From the NCBI RefSeq assembly GCF_021538615.1, contig NZ_JAJHIZ010000003.1, forward strand, positions 3,162,001 through 3,226,000: a stretch of DNA of 64,000 nucleotides. Direction: 5' to 3'. The number at the start of each line of letters is the position of its first letter. Position 1 is the stretch's first letter. Positions 53,767 through 62,509 of this stretch are shown piece by piece. The notes below the pieces were generated by a model. That model was not told the origin of the DNA. It made no database searches and worked only from the letters and a program-made list of their open reading frames with translations. This DNA comes from Niabella agricola (GTDB lineage Bacteria; Bacteroidota; Bacteroidia; Chitinophagales; Chitinophagaceae). The position numbers and the translations under genes are program-made.

Positions 53767-55119
53767 ATGGACCGTCGCCGTTTTATTCGTCAGAGCGCCC
53801 TTTCTGCCGGGGGGCTGATCCTTTCTGCACATATCCCCTTTAGTCGTTACCCCTTGAAGAAGCCGGAAGTCATTGTGATCGGGGCCGGTTTTGCGGGGCT
53901 GGCGGCCGCGTTGCAGTTAAAGCGGAAAGGTGTTACTGTAACGGTGATCGAAAGCCGGAGCCGGATCGGCGGACGTGTGTTTTCCCATCCGATCAATGAA
54001 AACCTGGTGATAGAACTGGGTGGGGAATGGGTGGGCAACTCGCACGTGCGCGTGCGGGAACTGTGCGCGGAATTTGGCCTACCGCTGGAGAATAACCAGA
54101 TGAATACGCATCTTATTTACCAGGGGCAATACCATGCTCCCGGTTCCTGGAATTATAGTGAGGCGTGGAATGCAAAATTTAAAAAGATCCTCGACGCCTA
54201 CCCGCATCTTAAGGAAACAGATAAACAGAGGCTTGATCAGTACGACTGGTGGCGGTTCCTGGTAAACAATGGCTGCAGCGGCCGTGATCTTGAAATCCGG
54301 GAATTGCTGGACAGTACTGATTTTGGGGAAAGCATCCGGCATGTTTCTGCTTTTGCGGCTTTGGCAGAATATGCGGAAAGCAGCGAGAAGAACGAAATGG
54401 ATCTGAAGATAAAGGGCGGTAACGCCCTGCTGGTTCATAAAATGCGGGAACAGATTGGTGCTGAAAATATTTACTGCAGTCATCATGTTTCCCGTATCGT
54501 TCAAAAAAACCGGGTGGAAGTGACCTGCACTAACGGGAAGCGCTTTACCGGTGACCAGTTGATCTGTGCTATTCCCACCTTTTCTGTGCAGCAGATCCAT
54601 TGGGATCCGGTATTGCCGGAGCCGCTTACTGCCGCATTCAATGCGCTGCAATATGCCCGGATCAATAAACATGCCCTGCATTTTTCGGAGCGGTTCTGGA
54701 AAGAAGAGGCCTTTGACCTGGTGTCGGACCAGTCACCACATTATTTTTATCATGCCACCAAGAACCAGCAATCTACCGAAGGTGTTTTGATCGCCTATAG
54801 CATCGGAGATAAAGCAGCCTCCAATGCCAACCAGTCTAATGCATTTTTAGCAGATGATGTATTCCGCTGCCTGGAGCCGCATTTTGGCAACCTGCGTTCC
54901 CTACTCAAGGGACAGGTCAATTATTATTGGGGCAATGATGCCTATTCATATGGCGCCTATGCACTTTACGGCATTGGTCAGTGGTTTAAGGTAATGCCTG
55001 AACTGAAAAAGAAATTTTTGCTTACTCATTTCGCGGGCGAGCACCTGGCCGATTGGCAGGGCTTTATGGAAGGTGCAATGAATACGGGCGAAGCAGCCGC
55101 AGCTGAGGTAATCGGATAA
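53767..55119 (+). CDS. Flavin amine oxidase-like FAD enzyme, Tat-type N-terminus
   Basis: A 450-residue FAD protein of the monoamine-oxidase group. A Tat-type leader (RRRFIRQSALSAGG) occurs at residues 3-16. The Rossmann FAD motif is GAGFAGLAAALQLKRKG (about 39-55), followed by ESRSRIGGRV, GGEWVG, and a C-terminal FAD block FAGEHLADWQGFMEGAMNTGE. It would oxidise an amine or related substrate in the periplasm; the substrate is unknown. The stop codon lies within the stem of a hairpin. Confidence 0.9.
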   Translation: MDRRRFIRQSALSAGGLILSAHIPFSRYPLKKPEVIVIGAGFAGLAAALQLKRKGVTVTVIESRSRIGGRVFSHPINENLVIELGGEWVGNSHVRVRELCAEFGLPLENNQMNTHLIYQGQYHAPGSWNYSEAWNAKFKKILDAYPHLKETDKQRLDQYDWWRFLVNNGCSGRDLEIRELLDSTDFGESIRHVSAFAALAEYAESSEKNEMDLKIKGGNALLVHKMREQIGAENIYCSHHVSRIVQKNRVEVTCTNGKRFTGDQLICAIPTFSVQQIHWDPVLPEPLTAAFNALQYARINKHALHFSERFWKEEAFDLVSDQSPHYFYHATKNQQSTEGVLIAYSIGDKAASNANQSNAFLADDVFRCLEPHFGNLRSLLKGQVNYYWGNDAYSYGAYALYGIGQWFKVMPELKKKFLLTHFAGEHLADWQGFMEGAMNTGEAAAAEVIG

Positions 55120-55145
55120 CGGTCCTCAGGGAAGAGGACCGTTAT
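55116..55145 (+). terminator. Perfect 12-bp hairpin covering the flavin oxidase stop codon
   Basis: ATAACGGTCCTC (55116-55127) and GAGGACCGTTAT (55134-55145) form a perfect stem with a six-base loop. The TAA stop (55117-55119) lies inside the stem. No T-run follows on either strand. It may end transcription between two convergent genes or protect the 3' end of the mRNA. Confidence 0.6.
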
Positions 55146-55159
55146 TGGAAGATCTGTTA

Positions 55160-55732
55160 TTACCAGATGTACTTAGACAGCGATTTTCCGGCTTTGGCAT
55201 ACGCCTCCGAAATCCGCCAACTGGTATCAAAATCAACCCCCATCGCGTCCCGGCCGGGAGCATTGTCAACAGTAAGTTCTGCAATCACATTACCGCGATT
55301 GGCTGTTTCCACAATGGTTACCGTAGCATCTATATATGCATTCTTCCTCCATGCACCAACATTAAACCCTGGTTCAATAAAAGTAGTATGGAAAACAAGC
55401 GTGTATTTGGCATCCTTTTCATTTTTCAATTTTGATTTTTCAAGGAACTGCTCCAGAAATTGCGGCTCATAGGCACGGGACTTATCACTTTGCCAGGATT
55501 CGGCCCATTTATCGCCTTTCCCGGCCTCTTTTTTATTATACTCCTCTGTTTTTTTGGCAACATAGTCGGCTTCGCTTTTAAACTTGCCAACGCTCAGGCC
55601 TTCATAACTGAATTCAATATGAATACTGGTCTGGTCTTTCAGCGGAGCCAGGTCTCCTTTCGTTTTTTTAATTTTTTGAGCATATCCTGAAAAGGTAACA
55701 CTCAACAAAAGCAGTAAAAAAGAAATTCTCAT
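55160..55732 (-). CDS. Secreted protein, unrecognised
   Basis: A 190-residue protein from the second ATG (55732, MRISFLLLLLSV); an in-frame ATG at 55738 is also possible. The signal peptide ends near GYAQ. The mature chain is charged (KKIKKTKGDLAPL, KKTEEYNKKEAGKG) and then beta-rich (KYTLVFHTTFIEPGFNV, ATVTIVETANRGNVIAELTVDN), ending in a helical stretch (WRISEAYAKAGKSLSKYI). The layout recalls DUF4410-like proteins but I cannot name a family. Confidence 0.65.
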   Translation of the reverse strand: MRISFLLLLLSVTFSGYAQKIKKTKGDLAPLKDQTSIHIEFSYEGLSVGKFKSEADYVAKKTEEYNKKEAGKGDKWAESWQSDKSRAYEPQFLEQFLEKSKLKNEKDAKYTLVFHTTFIEPGFNVGAWRKNAYIDATVTIVETANRGNVIAELTVDNAPGRDAMGVDFDTSWRISEAYAKAGKSLSKYIW

Positions 55733-55771
55733 AAACATAGCTATTTGAAGGTTAAAAAATAAATTCCGGCT

Positions 55772-56797
55772 TTAGTGGTTCGACAGGATCAGAAAACTGT
55801 GTTGTTTCCCGTGATACTGGTTATAAATGATGATGCGGTCGATGGCTGTAGGCAGCGAGCCTTTCTTTAAAAGCACTTCGGGCACCCGCTGTTGTTGCAG
55901 GAGGTAGGTTGCCAGCCAGGTAGCAAAAGAGCTGGCAGTGGGATATTCACCGCATAAATGTTTAAACCGGAGTACCGTAGTAAACGGAACCAGGGTTTCG
56001 AGGTTACTATAAAAAAAGCGGTAGCGGTTATCGCCGTTGTCACCGGATAGCAACAAGGTGTTTCCTGTAACCGGGTAGGTGGCCAGCAGTTGCTCCAGCC
56101 GTTTTTCCACATACTGCGGGTCTTCTGTATGCAAGGTCTCCACAGCATCGATCCTGGCCAGGGCGCCCTCCCGTTTCCCGCTTAATAAAAACAGGGCGGC
56201 CCCTTCACCGGCAATCGTGGCGGCATGCTCCGTTTGAAACAGGTCCGCACTGTTTAGCTTCGGGTCGTACCAGCCGGCCAGCCGGTCGATATTATAATTA
56301 TAGGTAGAGATCTCATCCACAGCGCCTGTGAGGTATACCTGCTCCGGGCGCCCGTTAAGAAACATCTTTGCATCCAGCAGGGCGTTTTCAAAAGCCAGTC
56401 CCAGGTGCACATGCGTTGCATTGTAATGCCGGTTTTTCGTGATCAGGCTTAGTTGACCCGCAATGGCATTGGGAGTGCTCTGCACAAAATTGCCAGGGGT
56501 GAGCATGCCCTCCTCATAATCGATGATCTGATTCAGAAACTTAATGCAATCTTCCATGCCGCCATTTGCGGTTCCGATAATAATGCCATCGGGTACGGTT
56601 TCTTTTAACAGCGGCAGACCGGCCCCGATGCCCATGCGCACCGCCTTGCTCATCCGTCGTAACATGCCGGGAGGAACGCCCTCCAGTACTGGTTCCAGTG
56701 CGGTAAGCTTTCCGTCGGCAGCCGGGATCAGGTCCTCCAAATGTACCGGTCCAATGGTATGCTGTGGTGAAATACAAAACTGCTGATGAATGTACAC
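55772..56797 (-). CDS. Ketosynthase-like protein without catalytic cysteine
   Basis: A 341-residue protein of the beta-ketoacyl synthase fold. Seen are GIIIGTANGGMEDCIKFLNQI, TPGNFVQSTPNAIAGQLSLI and the later GEGAALFLLSGKR. At the point where active ketosynthases have the nucleophile in a TACSS-like elbow this protein reads NATHVHLGLAFENAL, with no cysteine. It is therefore more like a chain-length factor or a non-catalytic KS homologue. Proteins of this type accompany aryl-polyene/flexirubin synthesis in Bacteroidota, but no such cluster is present here. Divergent from the SDR gene. Confidence 0.8.
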   Translation of the reverse strand: MYIHQQFCISPQHTIGPVHLEDLIPAADGKLTALEPVLEGVPPGMLRRMSKAVRMGIGAGLPLLKETVPDGIIIGTANGGMEDCIKFLNQIIDYEEGMLTPGNFVQSTPNAIAGQLSLITKNRHYNATHVHLGLAFENALLDAKMFLNGRPEQVYLTGAVDEISTYNYNIDRLAGWYDPKLNSADLFQTEHAATIAGEGAALFLLSGKREGALARIDAVETLHTEDPQYVEKRLEQLLATYPVTGNTLLLSGDNGDNRYRFFYSNLETLVPFTTVLRFKHLCGEYPTASSFATWLATYLLQQQRVPEVLLKKGSLPTAIDRIIIYNQYHGKQHSFLILSNH

Positions 56798-56951
56798 AGA
56801 TCTTTCTTTTTGGGGCTAAGATAGGTAAATTAGTGATCAGCCATCAGCTTTTAGCATTCAGCAGCTTAAGGCTGACGGCTAAAGCGGATGCTTTCTTTAA
56901 CGAAACCATAAAAAAAATTATACGTACTTCGCAGGGTTAAATAAACGGCGT

Positions 56952-57650
56952 ATGAACATTTTAATTACCGGCGCCTCGCAGGGGATCGGGTTTGCTATTG
57001 CTGAAGTGTTTTCAAAAAATGGAAACAAGGTGCTGATCACTTCCAGAAATGAAGTGCGGCTTTACCAGGCACTGGAATCGTTACAAACCAGATATCCGGA
57101 CGCCAATTTTAGGGCAAGGGCCTTTGATCTTTCTGTAAAGGAGCAGGTGCAGGTGCTGGCCGCCTGGGCCCTGGAGCAGGGTACTCCGGATGTATTGGTC
57201 AATAATGCCGGTTTTTTTGAACCGGGTAATATCAGTGATGAAGCAGACGGCGTATTGGAAAGCCAGATGGCCACCAACCTTTACAGCGCATACCATCTTA
57301 CCCGGGCGGTATTGCCTGCCATGAAGGCGCAAAAGAAAGGGTTTATATTTAATATCTGCTCGGTGGCAGGATTACAGGCCTATCCCGGCGGAGGCGCTTA
57401 CAGCATCAGTAAATTTGCGCTGAATGGTTTTAGTCAGAATCTGCGGGAAGAATTAAAACCGCATGGAATAAAAGTGACCGCGTTATTTCCAGGAGCTGTA
57501 ATGACGGCTTCCTGGGGCGGATTTGATAATAGTAAAAAACGAATCATGGAGGCGGCCGATATTGCCACGCTGATTGAAACAAGCACCCGGCTTTCTGATG
57601 CCGCTTGCGTAGAAAGTATTATCTTAAGACCGCAATTGGGCGATTTATAA
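56952..57650 (+). CDS. Short-chain dehydrogenase/reductase
   Basis: A 232-residue NAD(P)-dependent oxidoreductase. The cofactor motif TGASQGIG lies at residues 6-13, NNAG at 84-87, and the catalytic Ser137, Tyr150 and Lys154 (YSISK) are all in place. The size and the Arg after the first helix (ITSRN) fit a classical NADPH-preferring SDR of the 3-ketoacyl reductase type. Substrate unknown. The gene is divergent from the ketosynthase-like gene, so a common role in acyl-chain chemistry is possible but not shown. Confidence 0.93.
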   Translation: MNILITGASQGIGFAIAEVFSKNGNKVLITSRNEVRLYQALESLQTRYPDANFRARAFDLSVKEQVQVLAAWALEQGTPDVLVNNAGFFEPGNISDEADGVLESQMATNLYSAYHLTRAVLPAMKAQKKGFIFNICSVAGLQAYPGGGAYSISKFALNGFSQNLREELKPHGIKVTALFPGAVMTASWGGFDNSKKRIMEAADIATLIETSTRLSDAACVESIILRPQLGDL

Positions 57651-57703
57651 CGGGAACGATTGACGGTGCCTGCGTATAAATTTCCCATGGTGACTATAAA
57701 AAA

Positions 57704-57721
57704 GGCCTGCCCTGGCGGGCC
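57704..57721. terminator. GC-rich hairpin after the SDR gene
   Basis: GGCCTGCC (57704-57711) pairs with GGCGGGCC (57714-57721) with one G-T pair and a very short loop. A run of six A precedes it, so as a terminator it would work better on the minus strand. It lies between the SDR and BatD genes. Confidence 0.4.
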
Positions 57722-57739
57722 GTACCTTAAAAAGCGCGC

Positions 57740-59149
57740 ATGAAACGGTTTGGATTATTGATATTCCTGCTGATGACCTCATTTACGATGATGGCCCAGC
57801 GGAATGTTTTGGAGGCAAGACTGAGAAGCAGTATTTATTTGAATGTATACGCCAATAAAACCAATTGTTATATCGGCGAGCCGATCATTGTAACGTATAA
57901 GCTCTATTCTTCACTGGAATCGGTTTCGGAAGTAATAAAAGATCCGGCTTTTCATGGTTTTGAGTTCCGGGATCTTATAAGCTCCGGCGATGGTGTGGTA
58001 AGCCGGGAAACCGTAAATGGGGAAACCTTTGACGTACATACCATTCGCAAAGTACAGTTAACACCCATGGAAGCGGGAACGCTGGAACTGGATCCTATGG
58101 TGATCTCTAACAGGATCCGACTGGTGGATGGTTCCGGGAACCGGAGTTCCATACTGGACGGTATTGATGACAATATACCATTAAAAAACGGGGAATACCG
58201 AATGACGATCGCTTCGGTGCCTATTACCGTTACTGTGGGCCAGGCTCCGGCCAATGCGCCTTCTGCAGTATATAACGGAGCGGTTGGCGACTTTAAGATG
58301 CATGTCAGACCTTCAAAGATCAATTTTACGCCAGGTGAGCGGGGCACCCTGCAGATCACTATTTCGGGAACGGGCGATTTCAGCCAGGTAACACAACCCT
58401 CCCTTGAATGGCCCAAAGAGATGGTGGTGTATCCGGCGAATGTAGAGGAACAATATAACCGGAACAGCCGTACAGCCCCGGGGGTAAAGCGCTTTACAAT
58501 TCCTTTCACTATGGGGAAAGCAGGCGCTTATACCCTTCCACCCATCCGGTTTTCTTATTTTGACGCCAGGCAAAATCGCTATAATACGATCAATAACCCC
58601 GCCATTACTTTTTATTCCAGGGAGCCGGGATCTATACGGAAGGACCAGGGGCCGGTTAATAATACTGCTGAACGCAATGATAATTTTGGTGCTCTGCTTC
58701 TTGGCCTGGGCGTTGTTGCCTTATTGCTGTTCGTGCTGTTCCTGGTCCGACGGTCAAAAAGAAAACGGAGAAGGATGCCCGTTATGCCGCAGCAACCGGT
58801 AGCAGCACAGCCCGAAAAAAACGGTCCCGCACCACTTGCCCCGGTGGGAGTCGATGCACTGCTGCAGCCCGCAGAAAACGCGGTGGCTAAAGCGGGCAGT
58901 TCGTTTTACAGCCTGTTAAAGCAAGGTATGGTGCAATATTTGGAGCAGCGTTACCAGGTATCGGCTGCTTTATTCAATAAAACCAGCTTAAAAGAGCATA
59001 TGATGCTCCGGAATGTACCGGAAACGCTTCAGAACGAGGTATTCAACACCCTAACAGAAATAGAAATGAATATTTATTCTGCCGGAGGTATGGATGGCGA
59101 CCGTGTGCGGATGCTGGAAAAAACAAGAGCAGTATTAAAAAAGCTCTGA
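57740..59149 (+). CDS. batD: BatD-family protein
   Basis: A 469-residue exported membrane protein. The signal peptide ends near MMAQ (residue 20). The N-terminal half has the BatD immunoglobulin-like domains (YIGEPIIVTYKLYS, VQLTPMEAGTLELDPM, VTVGQAPANAP, NFTPGERGTLQITISGTGD). One membrane span (about 314-336, GALLLGLGVVALLLFVLFLV) is followed by a basic cytoplasmic tail and a helical C-terminal domain. BatD is normally encoded with BatA/BatB (von Willebrand-type), BatC and BatE in the Bacteroides aerotolerance operon; none of these is in the window. Confidence 0.88.
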   Translation: MKRFGLLIFLLMTSFTMMAQRNVLEARLRSSIYLNVYANKTNCYIGEPIIVTYKLYSSLESVSEVIKDPAFHGFEFRDLISSGDGVVSRETVNGETFDVHTIRKVQLTPMEAGTLELDPMVISNRIRLVDGSGNRSSILDGIDDNIPLKNGEYRMTIASVPITVTVGQAPANAPSAVYNGAVGDFKMHVRPSKINFTPGERGTLQITISGTGDFSQVTQPSLEWPKEMVVYPANVEEQYNRNSRTAPGVKRFTIPFTMGKAGAYTLPPIRFSYFDARQNRYNTINNPAITFYSREPGSIRKDQGPVNNTAERNDNFGALLLGLGVVALLLFVLFLVRRSKRKRRRMPVMPQQPVAAQPEKNGPAPLAPVGVDALLQPAENAVAKAGSSFYSLLKQGMVQYLEQRYQVSAALFNKTSLKEHMMLRNVPETLQNEVFNTLTEIEMNIYSAGGMDGDRVRMLEKTRAVLKKL

Positions 59150-59290
59150 CCCCGGTGTTTGTTTTATAATGCTTCCGATCTTGTGTCGTTCAGCTTGCAG
59201 TTAACAGATTCTTCAATAACAAGGACCATTTCATTCTTTTATACGTCAGCATGCGTCTGGCACCGCATCATAAACACCTTATATAAGGGC

Positions 59291-59740
59291 TTATTTTACT
59301 TTTCCTGCACGCACCTGCGCTACATCCGTTTTAGTAACGGTACTGGCATTGTTTCCAAAACTTTTCCGGATATAGGTCAGCACATCTGCCACCTGTTGGT
59401 CGGTCAGCGTTTTGAACGGGGGCATGTTGTTTGAATACAATTCTCCGTCAATTTCAACCCGCTCCTGCATGCCGTTCAGAAGAATCTTTATGAGGGCTGC
59501 TTTTTTGCCGGTTACCTGGCTGGTTCCTGCTATAGGTGGATTTAAATTAGGTACACCACCTCCGTCTACCTGGTGACAGGAGAGGCAGAACTTTTGGTAT
59601 ACCAGCTTCCCGCTCCTCAGCATGGCAGGAAGACCGGTGGCCGGCGCCGCCCTTTTCACCGGGGCGGTTTTCTTTGCTGTTTGCGAGCATACCGGTGAAA
59701 TGCAGCCGAACAACAACACTGCGACGATCATTTTTTTCAT
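59291..59740 (-). CDS. Monoheme cytochrome c
   Basis: A 149-residue secreted class I cytochrome. The signal peptide ends near PVCSQ. The heme motif is CLSCH (residues 52-56) and the likely axial Met is Met106 in YSNNMPPFKTLTDQQVADVLTYI, the usual class I C-terminal pattern. It lies 78 bases downstream of the PQQ-dependent dehydrogenase gene, on the same strand, so it is a likely electron acceptor for that enzyme. Confidence 0.93.
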   Translation of the reverse strand: MKKMIVAVLLFGCISPVCSQTAKKTAPVKRAAPATGLPAMLRSGKLVYQKFCLSCHQVDGGGVPNLNPPIAGTSQVTGKKAALIKILLNGMQERVEIDGELYSNNMPPFKTLTDQQVADVLTYIRKSFGNNASTVTKTDVAQVRAGKVK

Positions 59741-59818
59741 TGTGGCTTAATAGTATAAAGAAGGTTGATAAACGCTTGTGGCGGACCCTGCGGAAGCCGG
59801 CTGGTCCGTTTGATTGGG

Positions 59819-61111
59819 TTATTTTTTGTATTCAATTTTGTAAATGGTGCCCTTTACATCGTCTGTTACATACAATGATCCATCCGGGCCCTGGGCCAGT
59901 CCGCAGGGGCGGTGTTGGGCCTGCCGGGGGGTGTGTACTTCCGCAACGCCGGCAAAACCATCCGCAAAAACTTCCCAGTTGCCCGAGGGCCGGCCATCTT
60001 TAAAAGGAACAAATGCAACCATAAAGCCTTCCTGTTTTTCCGGCGTCCGGTTCCAGGAGCCATGGAAGGCAACAAAAGCGCCGTTCCGGTATTTTTCCGG
60101 GAATTGGGTACCGGTATAGAACAGGAGCCCGTTGGGAGCCAGGTGTGCGGGAAAGGCTACGACAGGATCAATGTAACCGGCGTTGCCCTCTTTTTTGCCA
60201 TCACCGCCATATTCCGGGGCAAGGATCTTTTTTTTCTGAAAAGGGTCGTAATAAATGAACGGGAAACCGGCATTATCGCCTTTCCTGATCATATACATGC
60301 ATTCGGAGGGCAAGTCGGCCGATTGCTGCTGTGTGTACAAATCCGGGAAGAGATCATGTAGCTGATCCCGCCCATGCTGCATCACAAAAAGAGTATTGTT
60401 TTGCGTATTCCAGTCGAGACCCACCACATTTCTAAGACCGGTGGCATACCGGGTTCCTTCGGGGTACGATTGGTTTGGTTTATCAGCCCTGAACTGCCAG
60501 ATACCGCCGGCAGAATCCAGCAGCGGACAACCGGGGATACCCATCGACCCGGGCTGCCGGTCTTTTTCCTGGCAGGAATTCATCGGGAAACCGATATTGA
60601 CATAGAGATTACCATCGTTATCCAGTACAATCGATTTCGTTTCGTGCTGGCGGCCCATTTTTAAGCCCGTGACAATGGTTTCCGGCTGGTCAGGATTTAT
60701 GACTTCATTTTTGTCGTTGAGCTTATACCGGAAAACGGCTTCATTGGATGAAGCATATAAAAAACCATTCTTTAAATAAAGGCCGGTTCCGCTGTAGGCG
60801 CCAAATCCCCCGGTAACCTGAGCCTTTCCGTTGGCCCCTTCCTGTAACACAAGGATGCCTTTACCGTTTTTAGGGCGGGATAGTTTTATATATATGGTAC
60901 CCTGCGGTGTTACCACAATATCTCTCGCTTTTGCTGTACTATCGATGATTGTGTGTACGGTAAAGCCCTGCGGAAGTTTCAGCGGAGCGGGTAACGTATT
61001 GGGCCCATGTCCCGGCTTTTCTTTGCAAAGCGGAACAAATGAACTGAAAGCCATGCTGCAACCGAGCAGCATTAACGGAAAAAACAATTTACAAATATTC
61101 CGATGTATCAT
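59819..61111 (-). CDS. PQQ-dependent sugar dehydrogenase-like protein (AA12-like)
   Basis: A 430-residue secreted protein of the six-bladed propeller group of PQQ-dependent aldose/pyranose dehydrogenases (sorbosone dehydrogenase and AA12 type). The signal segment ends near SSFVP. Marks include KLPQGFTVHTI, the blade motif YVNIGFPMNSCQE, ATGLRNVVGLDWN, FVMQHGRDQL, and the C-terminal HRPCGLAQGPDGSLYVTDDVKGTIYKI. The His/Arg/Asp residues needed around PQQ are plausible in these blocks. It would oxidise a sugar in the periplasm and pass electrons to the cytochrome c encoded next. Confidence 0.88.
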   Translation of the reverse strand: MIHRNICKLFFPLMLLGCSMAFSSFVPLCKEKPGHGPNTLPAPLKLPQGFTVHTIIDSTAKARDIVVTPQGTIYIKLSRPKNGKGILVLQEGANGKAQVTGGFGAYSGTGLYLKNGFLYASSNEAVFRYKLNDKNEVINPDQPETIVTGLKMGRQHETKSIVLDNDGNLYVNIGFPMNSCQEKDRQPGSMGIPGCPLLDSAGGIWQFRADKPNQSYPEGTRYATGLRNVVGLDWNTQNNTLFVMQHGRDQLHDLFPDLYTQQQSADLPSECMYMIRKGDNAGFPFIYYDPFQKKKILAPEYGGDGKKEGNAGYIDPVVAFPAHLAPNGLLFYTGTQFPEKYRNGAFVAFHGSWNRTPEKQEGFMVAFVPFKDGRPSGNWEVFADGFAGVAEVHTPRQAQHRPCGLAQGPDGSLYVTDDVKGTIYKIEYKK

Positions 61112-61348
61112 GGCGTGAATGATTAAGCGTCCGGGGTATCAGCAGCATCTGCCTGCGGCAACCCGATGCAAGTGACAAAATACTTCTTTAAAAACACCGG
61201 GGTTCATTAGCCAATCATTAAATGATTTTGGCTTTTAAGCGCAGCCGGTTCCGGAAATCATGGGTGCAGTGTATCGCTGTCCTGTAATACGAAGGGACAT
61301 GTCAGGTTTCCGGGCATCCCCGATGCAGTCTCATCGGAATAAGGCTGC
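61112..61348. other. Intergenic region, no feature recognised
   Basis: This spacer lies between the AA12-like gene start and the end of the AraC gene, both on the minus strand. It must hold the promoter of the dehydrogenase operon; CAAAATA near 61177 is only a weak -7 candidate. No terminator is clear. Confidence 0.35.
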
Positions 61349-62215
61349 TTAGGCCGTAAATTCTTTTTGATACACCATGGGGCTTTTTCCCGTAATGATT
61401 TTAAAATACTTATGGAAGCTGGTAAAATTGTTAAAGCCGCTTTCAAAGCAGAGCCTTTTCAGGCATTGATTGGTTTCAATAAGCAATTTGCAGGCATGAC
61501 CTACTCTTAGTTCAATCAGGAACTGTGAATAGGTTTTCCGGGTGCGGGACTTAAAAAAACGGCAGAAAGAGTTAGGGCTGATATTGGCAACATCTGCAAT
61601 TTCTTCAAGCTTGATTTTGCGTTTGAAATTCTTAATGGTATAATCAAAAATGGCTTGTATCCGCTCATTGTCGGTAGTAACACCATCCGGTTTAAACCCG
61701 ATGGACGATAACTGGAAGCATTCCTTTTCTTCAGCAACAACAGCCAGGGCTTCCAGCATCAATATGATCCGCTGACTTCCTTCTACGTTGAGCAGTTTTT
61801 CTAAAATGGCGGCAACCTCACCACGCGCGTTTCCCTGCACCTGCAAACCCCTGCGTGATTTCTCCAGTAAACTACGGATGCCGCTGTTTTCCGGTAATTG
61901 CAGAAACTGGCCGCCAAGAAAATTTTCGTTGAAATGTGCCACCCGGACGTCGGTAGTGCGGCGGGACGTTTCTTCAAAAAACAGATCATCGAATTTCCAG
62001 TAATGAGGAAGATTAGGGCCCACCAGTACCACATCTCCGCTTTGGAAAGGGGTAATGCTGTCTCCGATAAATTGCGTGCCTTCTCCGCTTTTAATATGGA
62101 TCAGCTCCAGCTCAGCGTGCATATGCCATCGGTTGTTTACATGCGGAACGAGGTCTCTGCGAACGCTGAATGAACGTTGCGGTTCATTGGAAACTTTAAG
62201 CAACTGAGGTCTCAT
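61349..62215 (-). CDS. AraC-family transcriptional regulator with cupin sensor
   Basis: A 288-residue regulator from ATG 62215; an in-frame TTG two codons upstream is rejected. The N-terminal cupin domain (HMHAELELIHIKSGEGTQFIGD split, GDVVLVGPNLPHYW) at about residues 28-80 would bind a small molecule, probably a sugar. The C-terminal AraC domain with two helix-turn-helix units (about 185-288) reads EEIADVANISPNSFCRFFK and CFESGFNNFTSFHKYFK. It may control the AA12-cytochrome operon next to it or the divergent propeller gene. Confidence 0.93.
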   Translation of the reverse strand: MRPQLLKVSNEPQRSFSVRRDLVPHVNNRWHMHAELELIHIKSGEGTQFIGDSITPFQSGDVVLVGPNLPHYWKFDDLFFEETSRRTTDVRVAHFNENFLGGQFLQLPENSGIRSLLEKSRRGLQVQGNARGEVAAILEKLLNVEGSQRIILMLEALAVVAEEKECFQLSSIGFKPDGVTTDNERIQAIFDYTIKNFKRKIKLEEIADVANISPNSFCRFFKSRTRKTYSQFLIELRVGHACKLLIETNQCLKRLCFESGFNNFTSFHKYFKIITGKSPMVYQKEFTA

Positions 62216-62221
62216 AGCCAA

Positions 62222-62509
62222 ATGGATTTGTCAAACAATTGTTATTACAAGCAGGAATAAAATTAGAAGTTTATAAAATTTTGCACGAAAAATCTACGCA
62301 ATCGTTATCGAAGTTTTTCATTGAAAAGGGTGCTGGGCGGGCGGCCTTTAGCATTTTACCAAATATTCAGTACTTTTTATAAATTTATTCAAGAAAACCC
62401 TCAATATAGTAAAAGTTAAAATAGCTGCATTTATTGCCAAAAAAGAGGAATGGCTGGTAATAATGTTGCTGTTTCTTTACAGGCCATTCGAACGTATAAG
62501 CTCCGCATT
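62222..62509. other. Divergent intergenic region, no gene recognised
   Basis: A 288-base AT-rich spacer between the AraC gene and the divergent secreted propeller gene. I see no exact -7 box or hairpin in it. AraC operators are probably here but cannot be placed by eye. Confidence 0.35.

Noticed and set aside
56820..56890. Stretch with repeated CAGC/TTAGC words between ketosynthase-like and SDR genes
   Set aside because: The words are short and unevenly spaced, so no defined repeat or operator can be drawn.
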